A stretch of DNA of 64,000 nucleotides, taken from Saprospiraceae bacterium. Lineage in GTDB: Bacteria; Bacteroidota; Bacteroidia; Chitinophagales; Saprospiraceae. The notes below the pieces were generated by a model. It saw only the letters and a list, made by a program, of their open reading frames with translations. It did no database searches and was not told the origin of the DNA. This document shows, in pieces, positions 1 to 6,887 of the stretch. A program made the translations under genes and the position numbers. Within the stretch, counting starts at the first letter, position 1; every line of letters starts with the position of its first letter. The stretch is taken from positions 124,001-188,000 of the forward strand of contig JADJWV010000001.1 in assembly GCA_016716185.1 (NCBI GenBank), in the 5' to 3' direction.

Positions 1-10
1 GCTGTAGAGA

Positions 11-649
11 ATGCGTTTAAGCTTAATGAAAAGCCAGATCACATACACTATTCTATTGACCTTTCTGATCCTCGGTTCCTGCGATAACCAAACGCACATA
101 GAAACCAAACACCCCAATGGTAAACTTGCCGAGTCTTTCCATGTGCGGATTCACGGAAAAGACAGCATGAGAACCGGGTCTTATCTCCGTTATGATGAAA
201 ATGGAGCCGTACTCGAAGAATCCAATTATTTGAATGGAAAACTAAATGGTTTGCGCAAATTATATATAAATGGTATACTATCCAGTATCGAAACCCGGGT
301 TGATGACAACTACCATGGGCCCTTTACAGCCTATCACGAAAACGGCAATATCCAATTGGAGGCGAATTATGTAAACGATGTCATGTTAGGACCCGTAAAA
401 GTTTACTATCCCGAAGGTGGGTTAAAAGAAATCGTTAACTTTGAAAACAATGCAGAGACCGGACCTTTTACGGAATATCACCCAAATGGTAAACTGAAAG
501 CAGAGGGATCTTATCAACAGTCGGACGGACCGGTTGAACATGGTGAATTACGGATATATGATACTTCAGGTATACTCCTGAAAATTATGCAATGTGATAT
601 GGGTAAATGTACAACTACATGGAAAAAAGATGCACTGCTTACAAATTGA
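11..649 (+). CDS. MORN-repeat (YwqK-like) lipoprotein
   Basis: A 212-residue protein with a lipoprotein signal: a hydrophobic stretch ending in the lipobox LGSC near residue 24, so it is probably anchored in the envelope. The rest is a series of short repeats of the type YHENGNIQLEANYVND and YHPNGKLKAEGSY. These are the MORN-like units of the family often labelled YwqK-type antitoxin repeat proteins. The exact role of that family is poorly known, and no toxin partner is visible here. A second ATG at 26 would give a more compact signal peptide (MKSQITYT) and may be the true start. The 3' end overlaps the porQ-like gene by about 31 bases, so the two are probably cotranscribed. Repeat family is fairly sure; function is not. 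Confidence 0.75.
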   Translation: MRLSLMKSQITYTILLTFLILGSCDNQTHIETKHPNGKLAESFHVRIHGKDSMRTGSYLRYDENGAVLEESNYLNGKLNGLRKLYINGILSSIETRVDDNYHGPFTAYHENGNIQLEANYVNDVMLGPVKVYYPEGGLKEIVNFENNAETGPFTEYHPNGKLKAEGSYQQSDGPVEHGELRIYDTSGILLKIMQCDMGKCTTTWKKDALLTN

Positions 650-1677
650 TTTTCTTTTGTCTGCCATTAATGATGCAGGTTTATGCACAAACCGGCGGAC
701 AATATATTTACCAATTTCTGAATGCATCACCCGGTGCGAGGGTGAGCGCTTTGGGAGGCATGCCAATTTCCTGGAGGTCCAATGATCCTGGAGTTGTTTA
801 TTTGAATCCTGCTTTACTTCAATCCGAAATGAGTGGTGCTATTCAATTCTCCAGTCTAAGTTATTTCTCTGATATTCAATTTGGTCATTTTAGTTATTCC
901 CATAGCCTTGATTCTCCTTCCTTAAACTTTCAGGTGGGGATTCACTATGCGAACTATGGAGATATCATCCGCACGGACCCATTCGGAAATACATTGGGTA
1001 ATTTTAAAGCTTCGGATTCCGATATTTATCTGGCGGCTTCTAAATTATTCAAACAAAGAATTCAGCTCGGAGCAAGTTTGCATTACATTTCATCCAGCCT
1101 CGATCAATACAGCTCACAAGGTCTGAGTCTCAATGCCGGGATCTCTTATTTTAACCCGGAAAAAAATTTCGGCCTGAGTCTGCTTGTAAAACATGCAGGA
1201 TTTCAACTTAGTAAATACCAGAATAAACCCGAGCAATTACCTTTTGAAATTCAACTGGCATATTCAAAAAAATTAAAACACCTTCCACTCATTTATCACA
1301 TCGGTTTTCAACAATTGCAACGGTGGGATATTCGTTACGATGATCCCAATTTGCAGGATGGAGGCGTGCTTTTTGGAGAAGAGAACGAAGACAGTGCCGT
1401 GGAAAAGCAATTTTCTACATTTCTCCGGCATTTTGTTTTTGGAATCGAATTGAATTTTGGAAAAAATGAGAATTTTTCTCTCAGATTGGGTTATAACAAC
1501 CTTCGGAACCGGGAGTTGTCTTTGGCGGATTATCGAAGCTTCGCAGGACTTTCCGGTGGATTTGGAATTAAAATTTACAAATTCAAATTTGATTATTCTT
1601 ATGCTTCCTATCACATTGCAGGAGGGACCAGTCAGATCAGTATCAGCACTAACCTGAACAGCTTTTTAAAAGTTTAA
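619..1677 (+). CDS. porQ: Type IX secretion system protein PorQ-like
   Basis: About 352 residues with an N-terminal signal peptide ending near VYAQ. The mature protein opens with a stretch typical of PorQ: FLNASPGARVSALGG followed by DPGVVYLNPALL. The remainder alternates short amphipathic beta strands, as expected of an outer-membrane barrel. In characterised Bacteroidota PorQ is an outer-membrane component that works with PorU/PorZ in the attachment complex of the T9SS. An ATG at 607 gives four more residues, but 619 leads directly into the signal peptide. The gene overlaps the MORN lipoprotein gene. The product fits the many T9SS-sorted proteins in this window. Confidence 0.8.
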   Translation: MEKRCTAYKLIFFCLPLMMQVYAQTGGQYIYQFLNASPGARVSALGGMPISWRSNDPGVVYLNPALLQSEMSGAIQFSSLSYFSDIQFGHFSYSHSLDSPSLNFQVGIHYANYGDIIRTDPFGNTLGNFKASDSDIYLAASKLFKQRIQLGASLHYISSSLDQYSSQGLSLNAGISYFNPEKNFGLSLLVKHAGFQLSKYQNKPEQLPFEIQLAYSKKLKHLPLIYHIGFQQLQRWDIRYDDPNLQDGGVLFGEENEDSAVEKQFSTFLRHFVFGIELNFGKNENFSLRLGYNNLRNRELSLADYRSFAGLSGGFGIKIYKFKFDYSYASYHIAGGTSQISISTNLNSFLKV

Positions 1678-2050
1678 AAAGCTGAAAGCGATAAGCTGAA
1701 AGCTGTAAGAAAAGATTGATGATTGGTATATGGACTCCTTTTTAGAAGGTGAAAAGATCTTTATGCATGAGCAGTCATGAATTCTTTAAAAATTTATTAC
1801 AACGCCAGTGAATCCAAGCTGGTCTCAACAGAGAATTCAAATATCGGTGTGGGTTTCAAATTATAGATTCCATTTTTTATCAAACCCTCCAAGAATTTAT
1901 TCCTGATGATTCCAGTATGCCTTTCGATACGAACGCACGTTTGTTAGTTATACGTATACAATGAAAACTGCTCCCCGCGTATGGATTAATTAAGTAGACT
2001 TCTCAGCTTTATGATGTCGGGACTGAAGACAGCAAACTGAAAACTACAAA
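1678..2050. other. Intergenic stretch with short dispersed repeats
   Basis: No convincing gene. It holds a 17-bp word GCTGAAAGCGATAAGCT (1681-1697) that recurs exactly at 31714-31730, and a GTTAG-containing word near 1931-1947 related to palindromes elsewhere in the window. It lies between the convergent porQ and phoH genes, so a terminator is expected, but no strong GC-rich hairpin is obvious. Confidence 0.5.
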
Positions 2051-3034
2051 CTATTCTTCCTCCTCATCCGCCGGCCTGTTGGCGTCTCTCTTGTCATATG
2101 CTTTTAATATTTCTTTGACAAGACGGTGCCGCACCACATCATCCCGATTGAGGTAAACTGTAGTGATTCCGTAAATATTCTGCAATAGTTTTGTGGCGTG
2201 GCGCAATCCGGAAACTTGTTTGTAAGGAAGGTCGATTTGCGAAAGGTCACCGGTAATGATGCATTTTGCAGAGGGTCCCAGTCGGGTTAAAAACATTTTG
2301 ATCTGCAATGGGGTGCAGTTTTGGGCTTCGTCCAGGATGATAAATGCCTGGTCCAGAGTCCGACCCCGCATAAAAGCAAGCGGAGCGATCTCTATGACAC
2401 GGGTTTCCATAAATTGCTGCAGACGTTCAGCGGGAATCATGTCGTCAAGCGCATCGTAAAGTGGTCTCAAATACGGGTCAATTTTTTCTTTGAGATCCCC
2501 CGGCAAGAATCCAAGGCTCTCCCCGGCTTCTACCGCAGGCCTGGTTAGGATAATTTTTTTGACTTCCCGGTTTTTTAGTGCCCTGACTGCAATAGCAACA
2601 GCGGTATAAGTTTTTCCGGTACCTGCCGGGCCAATCGCAAAAACCACATCGTTTCCCGCACTGGACTCCACCATGATCTGCTGGTTTTGAGTCTTGGCAT
2701 AAATCACCCGGCCTTCCCGACCATGAACTAAAACCATTTTATGCTCATTTGGCCCCACCTGATGCTGATAGGGATGATCTCCATGCAGCAAATCTTCTAC
2801 GGCCTGAAAACTCAATTCCTTTTTATCCCGAAGGAGTTTCACCATAGTTTCAACTTTCTCTTTGACGGCCTGGGTATCCTTTTTCTTGCCTGTAATTTTG
2901 ATCAGGGAACCCCTCGATGTGATTACGGTATCGGGGTAGGATTTCCGGATGAGATTTAATTTGCTGTTGTTTTCTCCAAAGAGTGCAACGGGATCGAGGT
3001 TTTCTACGGTCAGGATAATTTCGCTCTGTGACAA
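2051..3034 (-). CDS. phoH: PhoH family ATPase (PhoH/PhoL type)
   Basis: A 327-residue protein of usual length for PhoH-like ATPases. A KH-like N-terminal part (residues 1-75) precedes the P-loop domain. Walker A is GPAGTGKT at residues 135-142 and Walker B is FIILDEAQN at 231-239, followed by the ITGDLSQIDLP motif typical of the family. The C-terminus is acidic (DEEEE). PhoH proteins are cytoplasmic ATPases linked to RNA metabolism and, in some species, to phosphate starvation or YbeY; a ybeY fusion gene occurs at 20479-21243 but is not adjacent. A promoter-like pair lies just upstream. Identification is secure; cellular role is inferred from the family. Confidence 0.93.
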   Translation of the reverse strand: MSQSEIILTVENLDPVALFGENNSKLNLIRKSYPDTVITSRGSLIKITGKKKDTQAVKEKVETMVKLLRDKKELSFQAVEDLLHGDHPYQHQVGPNEHKMVLVHGREGRVIYAKTQNQQIMVESSAGNDVVFAIGPAGTGKTYTAVAIAVRALKNREVKKIILTRPAVEAGESLGFLPGDLKEKIDPYLRPLYDALDDMIPAERLQQFMETRVIEIAPLAFMRGRTLDQAFIILDEAQNCTPLQIKMFLTRLGPSAKCIITGDLSQIDLPYKQVSGLRHATKLLQNIYGITTVYLNRDDVVRHRLVKEILKAYDKRDANRPADEEEE

Positions 3035-3070
3035 TTAATTATATTTTATCTGTTGATTAATAATTGTTTA

Positions 3071-3103
3071 CAAATATGAGTTTTTTATTGGATTTCTCAC
3101 AAA
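3071..3103 (-). promoter_or_regulatory. Putative Bacteroidota promoter for phoH
   Basis: On the minus strand TTTG (3100-3103) is followed after 21 bases by CATATTTG (3071-3078), one mismatch from TAnnTTTG. It lies 37 bases before the phoH start. Based only on consensus match. Confidence 0.5.
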
Positions 3104-3157
3104 AATTTAAAATATTAAAATAAAGGCTACATTAATTTTACAAATCTTTAAAGGTAT

Positions 3158-3442
3158 ATGATAACACGCGTTGTAAAAATGAAGTTCCGCGAATCGGAAA
3201 TTGAAACTTTTGTGGAATTGTTTAATGAAGTGAAAACGGCCATACAATCCTGTAAAGGTTGCATCTCGGTGAAGGCTGTCCGGGCTTTAAATGAGCCCCA
3301 GACCATATTTACGATCAGCTATTGGGACTCGGAGTCAGATCTCGAAAATTATCGCGGTTCAGAATTATTTTCTGCAACCTGGGCGAAAACCAAAGCCTTG
3401 TTTGAATCGAAGGCAGAGGCCTGGACTCTGGAGGAAATCTAA
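3158..3442 (+). CDS. ABM-domain (antibiotic biosynthesis monooxygenase-like) protein
   Basis: A 94-residue protein with the pattern of the ABM fold: an opening strand MITRVVKMKF, a helix with FVELFNEVKTAIQSCKGC, a strand carrying IFTISYWDSESDLENYRGS, and a closing helix with FSATWAKTKALF. The family includes quinol monooxygenases and heme-degrading enzymes, but most small members have no known substrate. There is no signal peptide, so it should be cytoplasmic. It stands alone between phoH (divergent) and the NOD-like gene, from which it is separated by 223 bases with its own promoter-like signals. Fold assignment is likely; activity cannot be named. Confidence 0.7.
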   Translation: MITRVVKMKFRESEIETFVELFNEVKTAIQSCKGCISVKAVRALNEPQTIFTISYWDSESDLENYRGSELFSATWAKTKALFESKAEAWTLEEI

Positions 3443-3564
3443 TGATAAAAAGCAATCCGGCGATTGTGAGCGTGGGTTCATAAATTTTATTTTTTCTTAT
3501 CGTATTGATTCTCTTTTATTTATACTGCATACTTATTTATTAATTAAAAATTTCATTTAAAAAA

Positions 3565-3598
3565 TTTGGAAATGTCGATTGTATTAAAGGTATATTTG
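3565..3598 (+). promoter_or_regulatory. Putative promoter of the NOD-like gene
   Basis: TTTG (3565-3568), 22 bases, then TATATTTG (3591-3598), an exact match to TAnnTTTG. It lies 67 bases before the start codon. An alternative -7 element, TAAGTTTT (3635-3642), would place the operator-like sequence at 3608-3631 over its -33 region. Confidence 0.5.
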
Positions 3599-3607
3599 TC
3601 TTAAATT

Positions 3608-3631
3608 ATTTAAGAGTATTTTATCTTAATT
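3608..3631 (+). promoter_or_regulatory. Operator-like inverted repeat upstream of the NOD-like gene
   Basis: ATTTAAGA (3608-3615), eight bases, then TCTTAATT (3624-3631), an inverted repeat with one mismatched pair. The first 20 bases match 18 of 20 positions at 6795-6814 in front of nrdD. A second, overlapping perfect palindrome, CTTAAATTATTTAAG, lies at 3600-3614. The half-site AAGA/TCTT recalls NsrR-type operators but the spacing is shorter. The nearby Rrf2 protein is the obvious candidate to bind; this is inference. Confidence 0.5.
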
Positions 3632-3665
3632 ATGTAAGTTTTATACTTCTTTACCTAAAATCCTG

Positions 3666-6080
3666 ATGATGGAAACAAATGGCCAAAATGGACACCACAA
3701 AGAATCAGTCCGATCCAGAAGCATGAATTATATCATGGACACCAAAAACTGGCGGGGTCCGCTCATATTTATATTTATCATCAGCCTTCTGGGTGTTGGA
3801 ATGATTGGATTTCAAACCTACGTCGATGCTCCACCCATGTCGGGATTCAAAGATCAACAGGGAAAGATACTTATTGACCAAAAAACGATTGAGCGTGGTC
3901 AGGAAGTTTTCCATCAGAAGGCGTTGATGGAATACGGAAGTTTTTTTGGGGATGGCGCGCAAAGAGGCCCGGACTTTACCGCTGAAGCTCTTCGCTACAT
4001 AACTGTTTATATGAATGACTTTTACGTAGCAGATTACAGAAATAAGTCGGGAAATGTTCCCAATGAATTTGAACGGAAACAAATCAACGAACAAGTTAAA
4101 AATGAGCTGAAACAAAATCAATTCGACGATAAAGATCGATTGGTAAGTTTGTCTGCCGCTCAGGTTTATGCATACCAGAATCTGATTCAATATTACACTG
4201 ATTTTTATGTCGATAAAAATGACGGACAAGGATTTCCACCAACTGATTTTCTCACCGATAAAAATAAAATTGCAGACCTGTCTGCATTTTTCTTCTGGGG
4301 CGCCTGGGTATGCGTTACGCAAAGACCCGGTACTGATTTTAGTTATACGCATAACTGGCCTTTTGATCCCTTGGCAGGCAATACGCCAACATCCCCGGTC
4401 ATTCTCTGGAGTGTATTGGGTATGTTGGCTTTTGTGCTCATGTGTGGAATTGTCCTTTATTTCATTGGACAATACAATCAGTTGCCTAATAAATTTTTCA
4501 AACCCCCAAAAAGAGATCTTTTTACCGTAGCACGCGTAGCCGCTTTCAAACCAACCCCGACACAAAAAGCTACGTACAAGTTTTTTGCCGTTGCCATTTT
4601 ACTGTTTTTCCTGCAGGTGGTTGGCGGTTTGGTCACCATCAATGATTTCATCAACTGGCTGTCCTATTTTGGGATTCATATTACGGATTCAGTCCCCGTA
4701 AATATTCCGAGAACCTGGCACATCATGCTTTCTCTTTATTGGATTTCTACTTGCTGGATCGCTTCTTCTATTTTTATTCTTCCCATTCTGGCTAAAAAGG
4801 AAGTTCCGGGACAATTAAAGCTTGTCAACACTTTATTTGTTTTACTCTTTATTCTCGTCGGCGGTTCGTTAGTCGGCATGACTTTAGGCCCGCTTGGTTT
4901 GATGGGCGAATGGTGGTATTGGCTCGGACATCAGGGATGGGAGTTCGTCGATTTCGGTAAAATGTATCAGGTTTTATTGATGGGTATTTTTGCGCTCTGG
5001 ATTGTCGTTGTGTACCGGGGACTGAAACCGGCTTTTGTAAAAGGGGAAACCTGGAGTTTGCCCAAGTGGATCATGTATTCCGTCATCGGAATTCCATTGC
5101 TATTCTTATCTGGGTTTGTAGCCAAGCCTGAAACTAATTTTGTGATTGCCGATTTCTGGCGTTGGATGGTGATCCATATGTGGGTGGAAGCTTTTTTCGA
5201 AGTATTTATTACTGTCATCGTCAGTTACCTCATGGTTCTCATGGGATTGGTAAGCCGGAATGCTGCGATCCGGGTCGTTTATTTTGCAACCATTTTGTTT
5301 CTCGGTACCGGTTTATTAGGCATTTCTCACAATTTTTACTGGAATGCAAAACCTGTCGCAACCATGGCATTAGGTAGCGTATTTTCAACATTGCAATTTG
5401 TACCACTGATCCTTTTAACTGTCGAGGCCTGGAGATTTAAAAACATGCCAAGGATTGCCGTTGGAGACGTTGCACACGATCAGTTGCAGAATTTTGGTTT
5501 TCCGGAAGTTTTCAAATTTTTGATTGCTGTCAATTTCTGGAATTTCTTTGGTGCAGGCGTAATGGGCATAATCATCAATTTACCCATTATGAATTATTTT
5601 GAACACGGTACTTATCTGACCGTAAATCACGCACATGCGGCATTGATGGGAGTATATGGAAATATTTCTCTGGCTGCTCTGCTCTTTGCTTCGAGGCTTA
5701 CGATAAAAAATATTGCGTGGAATGAAAAAGTAGTCAATTTTTCTTTTTGGTCCATCAACGCAGGATTGATGCTGATGGTCATACTCGATCTATTTCCTGC
5801 CGGCTCTATTCAATTTAAAGCCGTTGTGGAACAAGGCCTTTGGTATGGACGTTCACATGAATTCATTGATACAGGAATTTTTAACTCTCTTACCTGGTTA
5901 AGAGGTATTGGTGCAACTGTTTTCTTTTTCGGCGGTGTCATTCCTTTGACCTGGTTTATTGTGTCGAGGTGGAATTCATTAAAAGCCAAAACCACGCATA
6001 TTCAGGAAATGGACGCCACCATAGCATTGGAAATCGAAAAAGGTATACCTGTAGAAGAAGAAGTTGAATTGGTAAATTAA
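3666..6080 (+). CDS. nod: Quinol NO reductase-family protein, probable nitric oxide dismutase (NOD)
   Basis: An 804-residue integral membrane protein with about 14 membrane helices and an N-terminal periplasmic cytochrome-c-like region without a CxxCH motif, as in single-subunit qNOR. The heme ligands are kept: H352 in TWH, and H655 and H657 in NHAHAALMG. FeB ligand H504 and glutamate E508 in HMWVEAFFE are also kept. The residues usually conserved in true qNOR differ. The HH pair of the FeB site is H555-N556 (GISHNFYW). The glutamate of the SALE motif is Q577 (STLQF). The quinol-site HYxVEG segment is replaced by TINDFINW (324-331). The aspartate of WxRxPGD is A750 (WLRGIGA). These are the positions (H560, E581, H328, E332 and D746 in Geobacillus numbering) at which nitric oxide dismutases diverge; NOD is proposed to turn 2 NO into N2 and O2. 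It has its own promoter and terminator and is followed by an Rrf2 regulator. The start at 3666 may be preceded by nothing better. Family is certain; NOD rather than qNOR is well supported but untested. Confidence 0.85.
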   Translation: MMETNGQNGHHKESVRSRSMNYIMDTKNWRGPLIFIFIISLLGVGMIGFQTYVDAPPMSGFKDQQGKILIDQKTIERGQEVFHQKALMEYGSFFGDGAQRGPDFTAEALRYITVYMNDFYVADYRNKSGNVPNEFERKQINEQVKNELKQNQFDDKDRLVSLSAAQVYAYQNLIQYYTDFYVDKNDGQGFPPTDFLTDKNKIADLSAFFFWGAWVCVTQRPGTDFSYTHNWPFDPLAGNTPTSPVILWSVLGMLAFVLMCGIVLYFIGQYNQLPNKFFKPPKRDLFTVARVAAFKPTPTQKATYKFFAVAILLFFLQVVGGLVTINDFINWLSYFGIHITDSVPVNIPRTWHIMLSLYWISTCWIASSIFILPILAKKEVPGQLKLVNTLFVLLFILVGGSLVGMTLGPLGLMGEWWYWLGHQGWEFVDFGKMYQVLLMGIFALWIVVVYRGLKPAFVKGETWSLPKWIMYSVIGIPLLFLSGFVAKPETNFVIADFWRWMVIHMWVEAFFEVFITVIVSYLMVLMGLVSRNAAIRVVYFATILFLGTGLLGISHNFYWNAKPVATMALGSVFSTLQFVPLILLTVEAWRFKNMPRIAVGDVAHDQLQNFGFPEVFKFLIAVNFWNFFGAGVMGIIINLPIMNYFEHGTYLTVNHAHAALMGVYGNISLAALLFASRLTIKNIAWNEKVVNFSFWSINAGLMLMVILDLFPAGSIQFKAVVEQGLWYGRSHEFIDTGIFNSLTWLRGIGATVFFFGGVIPLTWFIVSRWNSLKAKTTHIQEMDATIALEIEKGIPVEEEVELVN

Positions 6081-6121
6081 GTACGTTTGGATCACTAGAG
6101 AACCCTAGATCATGTTCATCC

Positions 6122-6175
6122 GGTGTCTTTTGTTCAACTGTTGTAACAAGCAGGTTTAATGAAAGACACCTTTTT
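6122..6175 (+). terminator. Terminator-like hairpin after the NOD-like gene
   Basis: GGTGTCTTT (6122-6130) pairs perfectly with AAAGACACC (6162-6170), followed directly by TTTTT. The 31-base loop holds a second small inverted repeat (TTGTT/AACAA). It lies 42 bases after the stop and separates this gene from the Rrf2 gene. Confidence 0.65.
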
Positions 6176-6248
6176 ATTTGCTATCAACGATTGCAGGTCA
6201 GATTGTTTTCCTTTATCAAGGAATTATATACACAATTGAAATTGTAAT

Positions 6249-6256
6249 TATATTTG
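6249..6256 (+). promoter_or_regulatory. Putative -7 element of the Rrf2 gene
   Basis: TATATTTG, an exact match to TAnnTTTG, 29 bases before the start codon. No clear TTTG box is seen at the expected distance upstream. The NOD-like gene and nrdD have the same TATATTTG octamer. Confidence 0.45.
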
Positions 6257-6285
6257 GGATTGTTTCTGCCTAATTACTTGCTTTC

Positions 6286-6717
6286 ATGCGTACACTTTCA
6301 AAAGCCACAATTTATTGTCTGAGAGCCTTGATCTACGTGGCCTCGAAAAATGAAAAAGAAAAATACATCAATATTGGAGAGATTTCGGAAGAATTAAATA
6401 TTTCCTTTCATTTTCTTACAAAAACTTTTCAGATATTGACACAAAACGATTTATTAGTTTCCCACCGCGGGCCCCATGGAGGTATCTTGCTTAAAAAACC
6501 CATGGAAGAAATCTATCTTATTGATATCATCCATATTCTGGAAGGCGAAGATTTTTTCGAAAAATGTTTGTTAGGCCTGCCCGGTTGTGGTTCGAACGAA
6601 CCCTGCCCTGTTCATAAATTCTGGAAAGATGTAAAAGGCGCTCTTCAGAAAGAATTTGAAGAGACTTCATTATCGGACCTTGCAGCCGCAATCAAGATGA
6701 AGAAAATGAGGATTTAA
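6286..6717 (+). CDS. Rrf2 family transcriptional regulator (IscR/NsrR type)
   Basis: A 143-residue protein of normal Rrf2 length. It has an N-terminal winged helix (ATIYCLRALIYVAS; ISEELNISFHFLTKTFQIL as recognition region) and the Rrf2 wing HRGPHGGILL. Three cysteines in the sensor loop (C-x6-C-x5-C, in CLLGLPGCGSNEPC) match the Fe-S cluster ligands of IscR/NsrR regulators. Such proteins sense NO, oxygen or cluster status. Its place between a NO-metabolising enzyme and an anaerobic RNR operon, both of which carry the same operator-like sequence, suggests that it controls one or both. Which signal it senses cannot be told from sequence. Confidence 0.85.
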   Translation: MRTLSKATIYCLRALIYVASKNEKEKYINIGEISEELNISFHFLTKTFQILTQNDLLVSHRGPHGGILLKKPMEEIYLIDIIHILEGEDFFEKCLLGLPGCGSNEPCPVHKFWKDVKGALQKEFEETSLSDLAAAIKMKKMRI

Positions 6718-6794
6718 TCCCTGATTTTTTCACAGAGTCCGAATTGTAGAATTTTTTTTTTCAAATAATTATATTAAAAAAATATTTCATATAT

Positions 6795-6827
6795 ATTTAA
6801 GAGTTTTTAATCTTTTTTATATATTTG
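6795..6827 (+). promoter_or_regulatory. nrdD promoter (-7) with operator-like sequence
   Basis: TATATTTG at 6820-6827 is a perfect -7 box. Immediately upstream lies ATTTAAGAGTTTTTAATCTT (6795-6814), 18/20 identical to the element before the NOD-like gene. Because it covers the -33 region, a bound protein would be expected to block transcription. Confidence 0.5.
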
Positions 6828-6887
6828 CTCTGCGGTCTCTTCAGATTTTATGAGGGAAGCCGGATACTTTCAATCAATTACTTTGAT

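Noticed and set aside
3705..4565. A 286-residue minus-strand frame inside the NOD-like gene
   Set aside because: It is antisense to well-conserved membrane protein code and has no family features.
6825..6887. Upstream extension of nrdD from a TTG codon
   Set aside because: The TTG lies in the -7 box; the ATG at 6888 begins the conserved ATP-cone.
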